In this document: in pieces, positions 56,701-64,000 of the stretch
How the letters are laid out: each line of letters starts with the position of its first letter
Position numbering within the stretch: position 1 is the first letter of the stretch
From: Apostichopus japonicus
Taxonomy: Eukaryota; Echinodermata; Holothuroidea; Aspidochirotida; Stichopodidae
Assembly (NCBI RefSeq): GCF_037975245.1
Contig: NC_092579.1
Location: 4,860,001-4,924,000 of the forward strand
Direction of reading: 5' to 3'
DNA: 64,000 bases
Program-made: the position numbers and the translations under genes
The notes under the pieces: model-generated
What the model saw: only the letters and a program-made list of their open reading frames with translations
Databases searched by the model: none
What the model was told of the DNA's origin: nothing

Positions 56701-58599
56701 TATGTAATGCTAGTACGTAATGCTTCCCTATTTAATACTTCCTACGTAATGCTACCTAAGTAATGCTTCCTATGTAATGCTTCCTACGTAATGCTTCCTA
56801 AGAAATGCTTCATAAGCAATGCTTCCTATGTAATGCTAGTACGTAATGCTTCCCTATTTAATACTTCCTACATAATGCTTCCTAAGTAATGCTTCCTACG
56901 TAATGCTTCCTAAGAAATGCTTCATAAGCAATGCTTCCTATGTAATGCTAGTACGTAATGCTTCCCTATTTAATACTTCCTACGTAATGCTTCCTAAGTA
57001 ATGCTTCATATGTAATGCTTCATATGTAATACTTCATACATTTGCTTCCTATGTAATGCTTCTGTAACGCTTCTCATGAAAGAAGATTGATTGTAGTAAT
57101 GAAGTAAGGGTCTTTCCAGCAATGCCGTTGGGTATTAAGGGAAGATCACCGAAACTGTAAATAAAAAACCAATGGCAATCGTTTCAAAATAATCAAAATT
57201 TGAAATATGAAATAACCAATAAAATATGAAATATTAGTAATGAAAATTCCTTAACAACAATCCCTAAACAAACTGCATATAACTACTTTTTAAGGGACTT
57301 ATAAAATCTAGTTAGTTTTCAGCTCACCTATCTCTTCATTCAGGCACATGTAAATTATTCAGCTAGTTTTAAAAATTTCAAAATCAGGTTCACAGACAGC
57401 TTTGATTATTTCTGTAAGGAACAAATACTGTTCTGACAGGGGAGGAGAAATTGCTGCCACAATTGCTAGGGTTTGGATGTTAATGGCTTGGCTAATGAGT
57501 TTGCGTGGCAAGTAAATTTGAAAGCTTTGTTTTCCAGAACTAATCTAACAACATGTTTCCATCATTAATGTTTCATTCCTTTTCTGTCTTCCAACTTAAA
57601 GCTTACGAATACCCTATCTATGGTACCCAATGGCATCCAGAGAAGAATCCATTTGAGTGGAATATGCATTCAGAGAAAAATATTCCGCACTCCGGGGATG
57701 CAGTGAAAGTATCGCAGTACATGGCAGAGTTTATTGTCAGCGAAGGTGAGGAAGGATATTGTGAAGAATAATACAAAGGAAATGCATTGTAAAATCCCTT
57801 AAAATTCATCTTTAAAGAATGGGATGGTAAATTAGAAACGTTTCTGGGTGCTTTAGGGTGCCATTTACGGAACTTGTTAAATTCAATGCTTCCTTTGCAT
57901 GTTGCTCTATGGCCCCTACCCTCTATCATCAGTAAGTGAAATATGGTTGAGTGGAGGTGGGAGGGGGGGGTGTCAGGGGGTTGTAACATTCAGCCGGGGA
58001 AAGACTGACCACTCCTCAGAGCATACACTCTCTTTTACAACTCATACAAGCAAACATTCAAGAGAATTTGTCAGTACAACGTTGCATTTATACCTAATTA
58101 TAGACCACACTTATGGTATAAATAAGACTCCCAGATCCCTTTGCTTGGGTGTCGGCTCTTTAGCACTTCTATAACCGTTCATGCTCTACCTACATCAGTT
58201 GGTGGAAATTTAGAGTTTGCCCCAACCAAACCCCCCTCCCCCTCCCTCCCTCAACCACCTGTGAAATCCAAATCCAAATAACATAATAAAGACACTTTTG
58301 CTAAGAAGAATGCTGTGATTTTGTGAGTCAAAGCCTTACAAATTATTCCATTCATTTAAATTTGAGATAAAGATTGTTTAAGACACTCAGTCAGCTTTTA
58401 CATTTTCAGGTTATAGGATGATTTAAAATAAAAATGATTTGTAAGCTTTTCTCTCTTTTTGTTTACATTGATTGCAGCTAGGAAAAGTAATCACAGCTTT
58501 AGTAGTCAGGAGGAAGAGCAAAAGGCCCTGATTTACAACTACCAGCCATTCTACACTGGAGATATATACATTATGGAACAGTGCTATGTCTTTAAATGA
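41713..58599 (+). CDS. GGH: Gamma-glutamyl hydrolase (folylpolyglutamate hydrolase), 8 exons
   Basis: Exons: 41713-41827, 44440-44605, 54155-54245, 54931-55072, 55880-55986, 56358-56451, 57602-57745, 58478-58599. GT-AG joints keep one frame (981 nt, 326 residues; human GGH has 318). Seen: a hydrophobic leader (residues 10-25) typical of a secreted or lysosomal protein; RPIIGILTQ at the exon 1/2 joint; [15 protein letters not shown] with the nucleophile Cys138; AHRKGV; and [10 protein letters not shown] with catalytic His250. N-glycosylation sequons NQT, NLS, NFT and NVT are present. Family: class I glutamine amidotransferase-like peptidase C26, which removes gamma-linked glutamates from folylpolyglutamates. 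Intron 2 is enlarged to 9.5 kb by a complete antisense LTR retrotransposon (44800-53048). Intron 1 contains a LINE tail and intron 6 a minisatellite. The ATG at 41713 opens the only signal-peptide-like frame before exon 2. Confidence 0.94.
42608..42666. promoter_or_regulatory. CCAAT-box inverted repeat around an octamer motif
   Basis: ATTGGTTGAGTGCC (42608-42621) and its exact complement (42653-42666) enclose ATGCAAAT at about 42644. The combination looks like a compact promoter, but no gene follows it that I can recognise. Confidence 0.35.
43391..44230 (-). pseudogene. 5'-truncated CR1/L2-like LINE tail, copy 2
   Basis: Minus-strand frame 43937-43485 is closely related to 37970-38490 and begins further upstream ([34 protein letters not shown]). 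Further upstream, in broken frames, come KCTLVV- and [13 protein letters not shown]-like pieces of the RT thumb. Tail is TTTAG repeats at 43391-43410. In GGH intron 1. Confidence 0.82.
44800..46273 (-). repeat. 3' LTR of the Gmr1-like element
   Basis: 1474 bp, the partner of 51575-53048, directly preceded in element orientation by a purine tract. Flanked on the host side by ACTAC at 44795-44799. A minus-strand AATAAA lies near 44948, about 150 bp from the outer end. Confidence 0.95.
46279..46289 (-). other. Polypurine tract of the LTR element
   Basis: On the minus strand AAAGGAGGGAG lies five bases before the 3' LTR, the normal place and composition for the plus-strand primer of reverse transcription. 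Confidence 0.75.
46438..51126 (-). CDS. Retrotransposon Gag-Pol polyprotein, single frame, integrase before reverse transcriptase
   Basis: 1562 codons without a stop or frameshift. In order: a charged, coiled-coil-like N-terminus (about residues 15-105); a Gag capsid region (about 118-290) whose second half looks SCAN-like ([20 protein letters not shown]); one CCHC zinc knuckle ([14 protein letters not shown], about 343); a retropepsin with DSG (about 464); integrase with an HHCC zinc finger (about 685-725), DDE residues in VDLVGP (about 753), TDQGSQF (about 813) and NGLVEKFNG (about 850), and a GPF/Y-type module WKGPF (about 985); then reverse transcriptase with YVDD (about 1280) and RNase H (DASDTGVG about 1430, DYLSR near the end). 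No chromodomain or envelope seen. Met1 and Met13 are both possible starts; Met13 leads straight into the coiled coil. Gag and Pol share one frame, so the Gag:Pol ratio must be set by something other than frameshifting, or not at all. Confidence 0.96.
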   Translation of the reverse strand: MVSIHCHCYTLVMTSQLELEKLVSIGEKLGLKGVELKQFLDDERDKLKQERDEERDRRAKQRAIDAHEQEEDRQRQEKIEREKAKQLEIQLKIEEAKQAQAEAQAQIGNGGYHGNGSAARSRPPKLPPFNQEKDDIDAYINRFERYATLQGWDRDTVWATSLSALIQGCGLFEYSSLSLEDSKDYDKVKQALLRAYHLTADGFRKKFRDIRPAHEDTGTKYVTKLKNYLHRWMELEEVTTYEQLQDIILREQFLNSCSKDLETFLKERKPKNITTMGEFTDQYVEAHGGWYPGHSKNSRSTQNSNSTRNQNRNNGRFHNHNQKFQQQNQKGKTYSGQRSEPRKCYICDKPGHFARDCRTKRMQTMALMTDVFSDMMEKRASTLTEQNLPDKKETGGACTDIEAFMMVKPDPHLFQASKKGFFTLDCGHKLTVLTQVTAACKDQNLSSMPVQMGKIGNQSVKVLRDSGCSGVVVRSQYVKPSQMTGDVKTCILIDGTVRQYPVANILVDTPYFSGSVSALCMNDPVYDLILGNVPGVREPTNPDPNWEESQTQDQPVQPPPNVTKPMAIRNDDDPNTVAAAQTRSQSKAKEKPFKKLKVSSPIGEEVTADMLREKQQQDPTLEKIRQLAETGDDKVSKNGSTHKYVKSSGILYREFSSPRVEFGNRFRQVVVPVDYRDHVLKVAHESILGGHQGSKKTRDKVMSDFTWPGMQADVTRYCQSCDVCQRTLPKGRVTKVPLGSMPLIEEPFQRVAVDLVGPIKPATERGHRYILVLVDYATRYPEAVPMKTIEAESVAEELLGIYSRLGFPKEVLTDQGSQFVSGVMKEVSRLLSIRRLTTTPYHAMCNGLVEKFNGTLKAMLKKMCDERPKDWDRYIDPLLFAYRETPQESTGFSPFELLYGRTVRGPMRILKELWTGESEVSETKTVYQYVLDLQERLEQTCQLAREEIKKSRQRYKTYYNKKARVRNMKVGEEVLLLLPTDKNKLLMQWKGPFPIVEKVGTMNYKIDFGHRVKTFHANLLKKYNRREVAATMFEMPIQSMYEVVCTSVLEDEPQEESGISELKSFSTDDLIHLPPMFQKERSTDVNISGQLGKTKTQQVQQILTEFEDSLTDLPGKTKLGEHVIKVSDTTPIRSKPYPIPHALRDDIRKEIQSMLRMGVISHSKSPYACPLVALKKPDGSLRACCDTRKINMITEFDAEPVPDQEEIFAKLSKDCYFSKIDLSKGYWQIPMAKESKPLTAFVTHDGLYEFNMMPFGLVNSGATFNRVMRKLLKGIENVHSYVDDILIHTQTWEEHLQRVKEVFTRIKKANLTARPTKCFIGYNEVEFLGHIIGEGRVKPKPDKIKAIQQAERPTTKTQVRSFLGLVGYYRKFVPNFAAVAVPLTNCTKKGEPNVIRWGESQEQAFQTLKSKLASSPILQLPDLHREFTLRTDASDTGVGAILLQEFAGEKFPVAYASKKLNKSQMRYSVMERECLAVVWAVLKFEPYLYGKEFVIETDHQPLTCIRKSKVANGRIMRWALALQPYRYRIQVIKGADNVGADYLSRSTEIMQANFLSFISKEL
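51551..51568 (-). other. Candidate primer-binding site of the LTR element
   Basis: On the minus strand, six bases inside the 5' LTR, the sequence TGGGGGCCTATCCGGGAA begins with the TGG expected to pair with a tRNA 3' CCA end. I cannot name the tRNA. The site and its gap from the LTR are usual for LTR elements, but the primer is inferred only. Confidence 0.5.
51575..53048 (-). repeat. 5' LTR of the Gmr1-like element
   Basis: 1474 bp, equal in length to 44800-46273, and I saw no difference when comparing the two by eye. It starts TGTCACATTAG and ends GGTGACA in element orientation. An AATAAA on the minus strand near 51722 is a plausible poly(A) signal. A 71-residue reading frame at 52095-52310 is repeated identically in the other LTR and is taken to be fortuitous. 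Confidence 0.95.
53475..53650. repeat. Perfect 47-bp inverted repeat with 82-bp loop
   Basis: Arms 53475-53521 and 53604-53650 are exact complements, each starting GGGGTTAATCAACGG from outside. The loop is GC-rich with CTCCGCTACGCTCCGC. A related piece (TGTGAGTAACGCA) lies at 53356-53370. In GGH intron 2, about 430 bp beyond the LTR element. Probably a foldback element; no target duplication found. Confidence 0.92.
53856..53996. repeat. TAATCG-rich degenerate repeat
   Basis: At least ten TAATC/GATTA hexamers, including TAATCGATTA twice, in GGH intron 2, about 160 bp before exon 3. Confidence 0.75.
55083..55345 (-). repeat. 5'-truncated SINE, GTTGTGGTCAAGTGG family
   Basis: Read on minus, it matches the body of 35405-35735 from TATAAATGGGGACTTGCGAG through AATGACCAGGGTTAAG, then ends in GCGCTATATAAGAAC. 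Lies 10 bp after exon 4 of GGH, within intron 4. Confidence 0.75.
56583..57070. repeat. Minisatellite with higher-order repeats, GGH intron 6
   Basis: Units of 10-13 bp built on TAATGCTTCCTA. These group into a higher-order unit of roughly 120 bp, recognised by GCTAGTACGTAATGC and CTTCATAAGCAATGC, seen about three times. Confidence 0.9.
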
Positions 58600-59122
58600 C
58601 ATTTAAATGACATTCAAACAGTTAAATCCAGCAGAAAGACTCTCCCTTGGACATGTAAAACCAAAGGTGGTTGCAGAGGATGGAAATATATCTCACTGAT
58701 AGCAATATGAACCTGCCTTTTTATAATTTACCCATCACCGGATAGCTGACAAGTTGGCCATTCATGGCACCATAAATTTTCCGTATCATGACCATGCAGT
58801 TTTTTGCTATGAGAGCCTGAAATTGTCATCACTGGTAAACCAACCTCTGTACTCAGTATAGTAAACAATTTTCGCACACTGCTCCTGGGAGGCCTAAAGG
58901 GGTCTAAAATTGCCTCAATTGACCCAAAACACAAAGCCAGATCCTGATTGATAACATATCAAAAAAGATGTTCCCCTACTACTTTTTGGCACTTTCCCTG
59001 AACAAGAACAATCGGGTGGATCGATATAGACTCTAATAGGAGTATGCCACCTTAATTTTAATGTAATCCATTGTTTGATAAGTTGTAATGATTGCAACCA
59101 AAACGTGTTCGTTTCGCTGCAT

Positions 59123-59128
59123 AATAAA
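59123..59128 (+). terminator. Candidate poly(A) signal for GGH
   Basis: AATAAA 524 bp after the GGH stop codon, ahead of the SINE at 59228. Chosen only by position. Confidence 0.35.
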
Positions 59129-59227
59129 CAACAGAGCACCCTTGGCTGACATTCAAATGTCCTTGACAAATGTTGAATGCATTGTGAACATGTTATTTCT
59201 GGCTATATAAACTTTTTCTTTTACTAT

Positions 59228-59440
59228 AAAGGAGTGTTAGCTCAGTGGTTAACGCCGAAGCCTTCCAATCATAAGGTCCCCAGTTCGAGTCATGCCAAGA
59301 TTAATGTATTTCGTCCAGTAACAGAGTTATTGAAAATTGAACGTTAAATATGAATCTTAGAGACTGACTTCGGTCAGCTTGAGGCTTTGATAATCCAATG
59401 AGGCTTCTTCGCGAGATTCCTGCAAACCTCAGCTAATTAA
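59228..59440 (+). repeat. tRNA-derived SINE, TTAGCTCAGTGG family
   Basis: Box A TTAGCTCAGTGG and box B CAGTTCGAGTC, then the same body as 26219-26458 (GACTGACTTCGGTCAGC, AATGAGGCTTCTTCGCGAG). Situated about 630 bp past the GGH stop codon. Confidence 0.8.
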
Positions 59441-59789
59441 TGGATAATTTCTCACAATTTAAAGTGTTAAAGACATACAACATGGACTGAGAAAACTGCT
59501 CTTTAACAGTCTACAACAGATCAAAATTAATTTGGCGTCTAAAGTCACCTCGTAAATGGCATCAGTATCGCCCTTAATATGCTCGAATGATAAATAATGG
59601 TCACTTCTGTGAAACTGCAACATGCATTCTTACTGCCTGTCTCGGAGCATTTTACCCACCGAGAAGTTCCATTGTCTAAGTTAACATTCAAGAATGTCTG
59701 CGAAAGTAAGTTGGGTTATTACAAGTTTCAACTGTCAGGACTGTGACTTGTTTAACTTATGTAACGCACGAAAAACGATATTAGTACTA

Positions 59790-60275
59790 ATTGCTTCCAT
59801 CAAGTTATTTGTTTGTATGAAAATATTAAATGTAACTAGATCCATATTATTACAATCATGACTGAATTTTCTACGTTCTTTTGTACTCGTGTTTAATATC
59901 ATCGTTAGCATAGTGCCTTTAATTCTAGTGAAAGTGTGAAGTAGCAGTTACAAAAAACGACATTTTTGTACTAATTGCTTCCATCAGGTTATTTGTTTGC
60001 ATGAACATTTTAAATGTAAATAGATCCTTTTTATACAGAATTCTCAGTTGATCTATGTTCTTTCGTACTCGTGTTTAATCTCCTCGATACCATAGATCAC
60101 TTAATTCTTGTGAATCTGTGATGTAGCATTTCGAAAAACATTTTGTACTGTTTCCATAAATTTTTTGTATGAAAATTATGAATAAAAATAGATTCTTTTT
60201 ATTACATTCATGACTGAATTCTCAGTATTTCTATGTTCTTTCGTACTCGTGTTTAATCTCCTCGTTAGCATAGAT
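59790..60275. repeat. Three-unit tandem repeat, period about 180 bp
   Basis: GTACTCGTGTTTAAT recurs at 59883, 60065 and 60243. Flanking text (GCTTCCATCA.. TTTGTATGAA.. ATAGATC) repeats with the same spacing. Confidence 0.8.
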
Positions 60276-60284
60276 CACTTTAAG

Positions 60285-61290
60285 GCACCAAACCGCGTGC
60301 GGCCATCTGAAAAAGTTAATTTCTGTTTCTTGCAAGTGACGTTTTGTCCGTGTCGCTACAAAATGCAGACAGTAATGAAACGTGATACCTTAATTGTTAT
60401 CTTTAGCTGGACCTGAGATATCCATCGCTGTATCGTTTGTATACTGTGCTGTGGGGTCAGGTGCAGCGGAACGGGAAATTTACTGGGGGGGGGGCTAATT
60501 TGTAGAGACTATCTAAGCGGAGTGCCACCATCGGTTGGCGCGGAGCGTACACGAAAATTCGGGGTTTTCCAAACCCCCGGATGGCCGGAAACGGCACTTC
60601 CCGAGTGTTTTATGCTGCGAATACCTAGCCCTAAAATATGGGTCTCATGCCTGCAATTTATCAGATTGCACGTAAAACTCTGTAAAAACATTGTAATTTG
60701 TATATTCGATGGTGTTTTAATAGAGTAGCTATTACTCGTAGTGCACTCGCAAAGACGTTTTTGAGTGTAGTAAATTACTACGTACTTGCAATTAAATGCA
60801 ATAATTAAATAAATGTCATAAGAAAAAACAGAAAGCATTTCTTAATGTCAACAGATGTGATCTATAGCCAGGGGACGGGCCGAGGGTCCCCCTGCATTTA
60901 CTAAAATTATTACACCTATATGGTATACGTGTGCATCGGACAGATCGACAAGTATGCATTGAAAAATGGGCAGATGCACGTTTCGGAGCCTTGGTAAATA
61001 TTGGGAGGGGGGCTTATCATGCATTTGCCCCCTCAACTTTTTCATTGGGGGGCTGATCCCCCCCAAGCCCCCCCCCCCCGGTTCCGCCGCCACTGCTGTG
61101 GGTATTGACCGCAGCTGTATGTACTGACTGTACACTAGTGTCTAATTACCGACGGTAGCAAGCTGTGTGTGTATTTTCTGGGATCGATGGTGGTGTCTAA
61201 CACTTCTGTTACACCTCATTCGAAACTAGGTCAGATTACCGGCATGAGAAGTTTCTTTGTGCGAGAGTCTTCACACCCTTCAAGTTCGGT
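60285..61290. mobile_element. Non-autonomous element with TTAAAGG-type ends, copy 3, interrupted
   Basis: Inverse orientation to the other two copies. Its two halves (60285-60457 and 61096-61290) are separated by the hAT-like insertion 60458-61095. Confidence 0.65.
60458..61095. mobile_element. hAT-like element inserted into an older repeat
   Basis: Ends CAGGTGCAGCGGAAC and GTTCCGCCGCCACTG. Flanks are CTGTGGGGT (60449-60457, one extra G) and CTGTGGGT (61096-61103). Two uninterrupted copies of the host repeat, at 30881-31205 and 33876-34247, show the empty site, confirming the insertion point. The core is present on the minus strand (60508-60612). Confidence 0.88.
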
Positions 61291-62203
61291 GACAGGGTTA
61301 GATTGGTCTTAATGCGGTCCATCCGCACCGTGAGTCAACACGATAGGAAACTCGAGGATAGTCGGGCGGTGTTTATGTCGAACTGATGAACAAAATTGTG
61401 AATTTTAAAGTTTCTCATCGGCTAGTATGTCGGGGAAACCCAATAGGCCTACTAGTGTTTGTCCCCCGACTGAAAGGCCACATTGGCGTTTCACGACTCT
61501 TACTAGCAATATGTAGGCCATACGATGAATTCATATTATATAAAATATATAATCACTCAAAATAATTGTACATGACACTAAAATGAGCTCGTGTAGTTAT
61601 AACTTCCAGATAGCATTCGTTGTGCTCGCTTATCAAACGTTTCTGCGCATGGTAAGAAGCAACTGCAGAGCAAAGTCGGTGATTTCTGTGATATGCAATA
61701 ACCATCGTCTGCAACTTACTTTATTACAGTACCACCCCAGTGATAGCTCAGTTGCACGAAACAACTTCCGTAAAGTAAACAACTCGAAGATTACAACCGA
61801 GATGTGGTACAGTATATGAATGCTAACTTTAATAAATTGCTAGCAGCCTACTACCAACGAGGGAAGTAGCAAAAATAGGCAGCTCTGCATACCAGTGCAG
61901 TCGCTCGAGATTCCATTGTTAGCAGCTAGGTTATGCAGTAAAGTAACAAGGCCTTCCTAACTAAAGGCCTCTACTACTAGTACTACTACTAGCTGTACTA
62001 GCCTAGTATTAGTAGCACTAGTACAGTAGTACTAGTAGGTATAGAGTACTAGGCTAGCTTGACAGTTATGTACGCCTAGGTTGTAAGCTACACCATAGTG
62101 AGCATTGTAACACCCATACACAAGCTAAAGTTAAACATATTTGATGATACCAAAGTTTTAAAAAGTTGCGTATGAATTGCTGCTTCATAAGTTAAATTAA
62201 TAC

Positions 62204-62262
62204 CTTCTTCGCGAGTTCCTGCTTGCAGGAGGATCTAAAATACATGACATACATACACACTT
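62204..62262 (+). repeat. 3' tail of the TTAGCTCAGTGG SINE family
   Basis: CTTCTTCGCGAGTTCCTGC, GCAGGAGGATCTAAAATACA, then ACATACATACA: the tail shared with the reverse complement of 26219-26290. The head is missing (5' truncation). Confidence 0.7.
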
Positions 62263-62624
62263 GTTGATATTGCTCAAAGAATTTTAGGTAAGCACCATCC
62301 AAATTATTCTTAGACATTGAGTTATAACATTGAAGGGTACTACTCTTATACCAGGCAAGAAGAAGTCTCAATTAGCAAAATATTGCTTTCAGTACTAGAT
62401 GGCAGTAACCTGTTTGTTGAGGTTTGAGTGTGGTTGACAAGTGTATTTTACTACTAGCATATTTTGGATCACTAGTGGTGATCTTTAATAAGTATAAACG
62501 CAGCATACCATGAAGTTGAAGGCCTTAGATTTTATATTTTAAATTTTAAGATTTTGTTTGTATAATTTTTGATTTTCCATTTGCAGTTTTTATACAATTT
62601 ATTGTCAGATTGTACTGTATATAA

Positions 62625-62780
62625 CAAATTTTTTACCCTTTTTATAATTATACCTTATATTATCGATTTATGTATTTGTATATCATGTTTGTATGTATTC
62701 TACTGTAAAGCGCCTTAGAGCAATTTCTGATTGGATAAGGCGCTGTAGAAATTTTGTAAAATAATAATAAAAAAAAAATA
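62625..62780 (+). repeat. LINE/SINE 3' tail
   Basis: AAAGCGCCTTAGAGCA, then GGATAAGGCGCTGTAGAAATT and an AATAAT-rich end: a small hairpin tail typical of CR1/L2-type LINEs and SINEs that use them. The 5' boundary is unclear. Confidence 0.55.
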
Positions 62781-62858
62781 ATTAGATAGTTATGTGAGCT
62801 TGCTGTACTTCAGTTTCAAGCGTTAGACTTTTCAAGGTACTGTATGAGTATGATTTAA

Positions 62859-63188
62859 CAGTGGCGTAGGAAGGTACTTTTGGGTGGGAGGGGGCTGAAG
62901 ACTGATGGCCGACCTGGGGGAATTAGAATTTTTTGCATTTCCAGGTGGCCTCAGATGCAATCATATTTGGTGCAATATAGCACACTTCAACACCCACTCC
63001 ATTTTGTAAACTTAATTTTGTATTTCACCTAGCCTTAGATGCAATTTGGTGCTCCAAATGAGATTATTTTTCTCATTTGGAAATGAAAAAGGGGTTTTCT
63101 GACCTGCAAAGCGGGGGGGATACGCCCCTCCACATTTCTCACTGGGGACTGGCGCCCCCCAGCCCCCACCCCGGTTTCTACGCCCTTG
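62859..63188. mobile_element. hAT-like MITE with CAGTGGCGTAGG ends
   Basis: Exact duplication TGATTTAA (62851-62858, 63189-63196). Ends CAGTGGCGTAGGAA and TTTCTACGCCCTTG. Interior carries a short hairpin (CCAAATGAGA / TCTCATTTGG near 63050) but no core copy. Confidence 0.92.
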
Positions 63189-64000
63189 TGATTTAATACT
63201 GTAGGGTGATTGTGCAGATTACAAATGGTGTGTGTCTGTGTGAGAAGGGGGATATGGTTCATTGAGTAGAGTAAGGTGCCAGCCCGTCACTGCTTCCTCT
63301 GATGCCCACGGGTGGGTAGCAAATAAATATTTTCAGCAAACCATTTCTTGCAGGCAGATTCTCACTTTGCTTTTCAGTTTAATTGTGTTCCATTACAGAT
63401 AAAAAAATGGTTGTATACAACACCTAATACCACTGACACTGGGCAAACTAGTTAGGCACTTGACCCAGTAGTAATAATCATGTTGTCCACTTGTTGCCCT
63501 TCATGACCTTCTGTATAAACTCCTGAGAATGAGGCCTTGCAAGGCATGTGTATCTTGCTTTTGTTTTGGACAACAGCAGCAAGAGAAAAAATACAAAAAG
63601 TATGTATAAGTGAAGACACCTTGTAACCTACTTCTCATTATAATAAAACAGAATAATTTTCATTTAAAATGAATAATTTTCTTCATTATTAACTGATAGC
63701 CTTTTCACCTTTGAATGTTTTAAATTGCACGATAACATCCAGAATCTTTAAAAGTTTCAATTATTTATATGTAACGCAAGGTGTCCGCTGGCATCATATC
63801 AATATGGAGGACACATTCACAACTTGTTGAAATACTAGATGACATAGGCTGCCACCCTATAGGCTGCCCATCTTAAACCATGTTTAAAGCTGGTGGGAAA
63901 CCATCTAAGTTAACTCTTTCACAATGTTATGTAATAACACACAATACAAAATTTCAATGCAGTTAATATTAAGCTGGAAAAGATCATACCAAGTTCACCA

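Larger units (their letters stand above)
61291..64000. other. Right flank without recognised gene
   Basis: Apart from the SINE tail, LINE tail and MITE listed separately, there is only short-motif sequence, such as CTAGTA-rich DNA at 61970-62050. Confidence 0.45.

Overview
This is a eukaryotic, animal nuclear window. All three protein-coding genes found are split by GT-AG introns, the DNA is AT-rich, and most of it is transposon-derived (hAT-like non-autonomous DNA transposons, tRNA-derived SINEs, LINE tails and one LTR retrotransposon). The gene families and repeat style suggest a marine invertebrate deuterostome. An echinoderm, perhaps a sea cucumber, is my best guess, but nothing here proves it.

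Host genes, left to right: (1) a serine beta-lactamase-like hydrolase on the minus strand, 7 exons within 13674-20522, 438 residues; (2) a monoamine-oxidase-type flavoenzyme on the plus strand, 11 exons within 22220-37748, 517 residues, with the cysteine that normally binds FAD covalently and a C-terminal membrane anchor; (3) gamma-glutamyl hydrolase on the plus strand, 8 exons within 41713-58599, 326 residues. I joined the exons by eye. All three models keep one frame through every junction and reach family-typical lengths. Genes 1 and 2 are head to head, about 1.7 kb apart. I see no pathway linking the three products.

The most notable mobile element is a complete LTR retrotransposon (44800-53048, minus strand) in intron 2 of gamma-glutamyl hydrolase. 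It has two 1474-bp LTRs that look identical, a 5-bp target duplication and one uninterrupted 1562-codon Gag-Pol frame. Its integrase lies upstream of reverse transcriptase although the enzymes are Ty3/gypsy type. That order is the hallmark of the Gmr1-like group, whose Gag is proposed to be the source of the vertebrate SCAN domain.

The left third (1-13 kb) has no host gene that I can recognise. It holds hAT-like elements with 8-bp target duplications, including one site where three elements are nested inside each other (7473-10035), two foldback structures, a hairpin array (12080-12451) and a possible relic of the lactamase-like first exon near 3.98 kb. The same kinds of element fill the introns of the host genes. 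At least eleven copies of a roughly 100-bp core motif recur inside elements whose terminal sequences differ. The right end (58.6-64 kb) holds SINEs, a three-unit 180-bp tandem repeat and a dated nested insertion (60458-61095), with no recognisable host gene.
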